From JAXHTH01 sp034211115 (GTDB taxonomy: Bacteria; Planctomycetota; Phycisphaerae; Phycisphaerales; SM1A02): a stretch of DNA of 6,053 nucleotides. Both the position numbers and the translations under genes were made by a program. Location of the stretch: positions 1 to 6,053 of the forward strand of contig JAXHTH010000363.1 in the NCBI GenBank assembly GCA_034211115.1, read 5' to 3'. The notes under the pieces are model-generated. The model made no database searches, had not been told where the DNA came from, and was given only the letters and a program-made list of their open reading frames with translations. Of the stretch, positions 4,888-6,053 are shown one piece after another (position 1 is the first letter of the stretch; each line of letters opens with the position of its first letter).

Positions 4888-5940
4888 TCAACCCAGGGCG
4901 GCGAGGCGGTCGCGGCCGCCTTCCCTGCACACCACCAGCAGCGTGTCATCGGTCTTGAGCACGCGATCGGCCCCGGGGCTGAACTCCTGCTCGCCGCTGG
5001 CGCTGATGATGGAGATGACGATCATCTGCGCGCGGCGCGGCAGATCGAGGTCGCGCAGCGCCTTGTCCCGCAGCGCGGCGTGCTCGGCGACCTCGATTTC
5101 CGCGAAGTCGTACTCGCCCTCGTCGATCGCGGAGGCCATGAACTCGCTCAATCTTGGCTTGAGGATGAGCTGGGAGAGCTGCGCCCCGGCGCTCTCGCCG
5201 GGGACGATGACCCGATCGGCGCCCGCCCGGCGCAGCGTCCGGCGGGAGGCGTCCTTCTCGCCGCGGGTGACGATGCGCAGGTCCGGCCTCAACTCGCGGG
5301 CGACGAGGATGAGATACACGTTGGAGGCGTCGGAGTCGAGGGTGACGATGAGCCCGGCGGCGCGCTCCAGGCCCGCCTCCCGAAGCGTCTGCTCCTCCGT
5401 GCAGTCGCCGTGAATGACGAAATAGCCCTCGGTGTCGGCATCGCTGACGGCGTCCTCATCGCGATCGATGATGATGAGCTTGCGGCCGGCCTTGCGAATC
5501 CGTTCGGCGACCTCGCGCCCCACGTGTCCGAAGCCGCAGAGGACGATGTGGTCGGTCATGTCGTGAAGGGTTCGCTGCATGTTCTTCCTCACGAAATGTC
5601 GCCGGACGGCCCCGCCCAGCAGCAGCCCCTGGAGGGTGCTGAAGGCGGTGAGCACCGTGCCCAGGCCGAAGATGATGACGAGGATCGCCCACGCCCGCTG
5701 GCCGGCGGAGAGATCCTCATCGATGTCGCCGACCGTGGTGATGAGGTTCAGCGTGTCCCAGAAGGCGTAGTAGCTGCGCTGGGCGAGGGAGCCGTTGTGC
5801 TCGCTGCTGAACAGGACGAGCCCCGCGGTGGAAACCAGGACGATCCCCAGCAGCGTGGCCAGGCACAGGGCGAATCGCCGCAGCAGGCTGCGGACGAATG
5901 CCTCCGCCTCGCGATCGGTCTGGATCTCGTACACCGCCAC
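4888..5940 (-). CDS. Two-TM potassium-channel-like protein with RCK (TrkA-N/TrkA-C) domain
   Basis: This 350-residue inner-membrane protein is built like MthK/Kch-type ligand-gated K+ channels. A short cytoplasmic N-terminus is followed by TM1 (about 23-44), a pore helix and filter region (about 57-73), and TM2 (about 84-108, Gly-rich IIFGLGTVL). The RCK_N Rossmann domain has HIVLCGFGHVG (131-141) with GxGxxG at 136-141, Asp159 ending beta-2 (IIID) as expected for NAD(H) binding, and GDCTEEQTLREAGLERA (178-194). Then come DSDASNVYLILVARELRP and a TrkA-C/RCK_C domain at about 270-350 (EIEVAEHAAL...DDTLLVVCREG). The oddity is the filter: residues 68-73 read TTVGDI where K+ channels have TTVGYGD, as if Tyr-Gly were missing. 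K+ selectivity is therefore uncertain; it could be a divergent or regulatory channel. The start is a GTG at 5938-5940; a second GTG two codons later is possible, and the ribosome binding site is poor (GGCGGAAA about 15 nt upstream). It is followed by a convergent gene and preceded by an 11-bp minisatellite. Confidence 0.85.
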   Translation of the reverse strand: MAVYEIQTDREAEAFVRSLLRRFALCLATLLGIVLVSTAGLVLFSSEHNGSLAQRSYYAFWDTLNLITTVGDIDEDLSAGQRAWAILVIIFGLGTVLTAFSTLQGLLLGGAVRRHFVRKNMQRTLHDMTDHIVLCGFGHVGREVAERIRKAGRKLIIIDRDEDAVSDADTEGYFVIHGDCTEEQTLREAGLERAAGLIVTLDSDASNVYLILVARELRPDLRIVTRGEKDASRRTLRRAGADRVIVPGESAGAQLSQLILKPRLSEFMASAIDEGEYDFAEIEVAEHAALRDKALRDLDLPRRAQMIVISIISASGEQEFSPGADRVLKTDDTLLVVCREGGRDRLAALG

Positions 5941-5981
5941 CGCGGCGGGAGTTTCCGCCGTGCGGGAGAGGCGGTCAAGTC

Positions 5982-6053
5982 GCCGGCCCCCGGCTGGCCC
6001 CCGGTTGGCCCCCGGCCGGCCCCCGGCCGGCCCCCGGTTCGCCCCCGGCCGGC
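5982..6053. repeat. 11-bp minisatellite with C5/G5 tracts, running off the window
   Basis: The unit CCGG(C/T)(C/T)(G/C)GCCC repeats at exact 11-bp spacing: 5990, 6001, 6012, 6023, 6034 and 6045 (the last cut by the edge), with a partial unit before them. Variation is confined to the three central bases. CCCCC tracts fall at 5987, 5998, 6009, 6020, 6031 and 6042, so the minus strand has six G5 tracts with 6-nt loops, a quadruplex-capable pattern. The array lies about 40 bp upstream of the channel gene's GTG, on that gene's sense strand for the G tracts. Confidence 0.85.

Noticed and set aside
4074..4949. 291-codon minus-strand open frame opposite the four-TM gene
   Set aside because: Its translation is His/Arg/Pro/Asp-rich with no domain, and it overlaps the end of the channel gene in a different frame. 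It is a shadow of the four-TM gene.

Overview
The window is GC-rich (third codon positions in the larger genes are mostly G or C) and looks like chromosomal sequence from a planctomycete, probably of the Phycisphaerae type. That placement is inference. It rests on base composition, on a membrane protein ending in a CPxCGY...PECG zinc-ribbon-like tail of a kind common in that group, and on short REP-like hairpins scattered between genes. No rRNA, tRNA, CRISPR array, transposase or phage gene is visible.

Layout from left to right: (1) a small exported protein with a DUF4177-like ending (about 109-456); (2) a two-TM protein with a degenerate C-terminal zinc ribbon (522-1289); (3) a gene-free stretch of about 520 bp (1290-1810) with an array of roughly 119-bp tandem repeats bounded by perfect 25-bp inverted repeats, a REP-like hairpin, a run of G5 tracts and a short 14-bp-period repeat; (4) a PAPS-dependent sulfotransferase (1811-2749); (5) a 281-bp intergenic region with a 19-bp palindrome, its direct-repeat partner and two tandem REP hairpins; (6) a YhaM-type OB-fold/HD 3'-5' exoribonuclease (3031-4023); (7) a four-TM protein of unknown function (4278-4805); (8) convergent to it, on the minus strand, a two-TM potassium-channel-like protein with an RCK (TrkA-N/TrkA-C) module (4888-5940); (9) an 11-bp minisatellite upstream of that gene, running off the right edge.

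The genes do not form an obvious pathway or operon. Every same-strand gap except 457-521 exceeds 250 bp, and the functions (sulfation, RNA decay, ion transport, unknown membrane proteins) are unrelated, so this reads as ordinary chromosome with single-gene units. The most distinctive content is non-coding: the inverted-repeat-bounded array at 1328-1581, four copies of one REP-like hairpin (461, 1630, 2837, 2878), and G5-tract arrays upstream of both the sulfotransferase and the channel gene. The most unusual protein feature is the channel's selectivity-filter region, which reads TTVGDI where TTVGYGD is expected. I see no convincing new multi-gene system.
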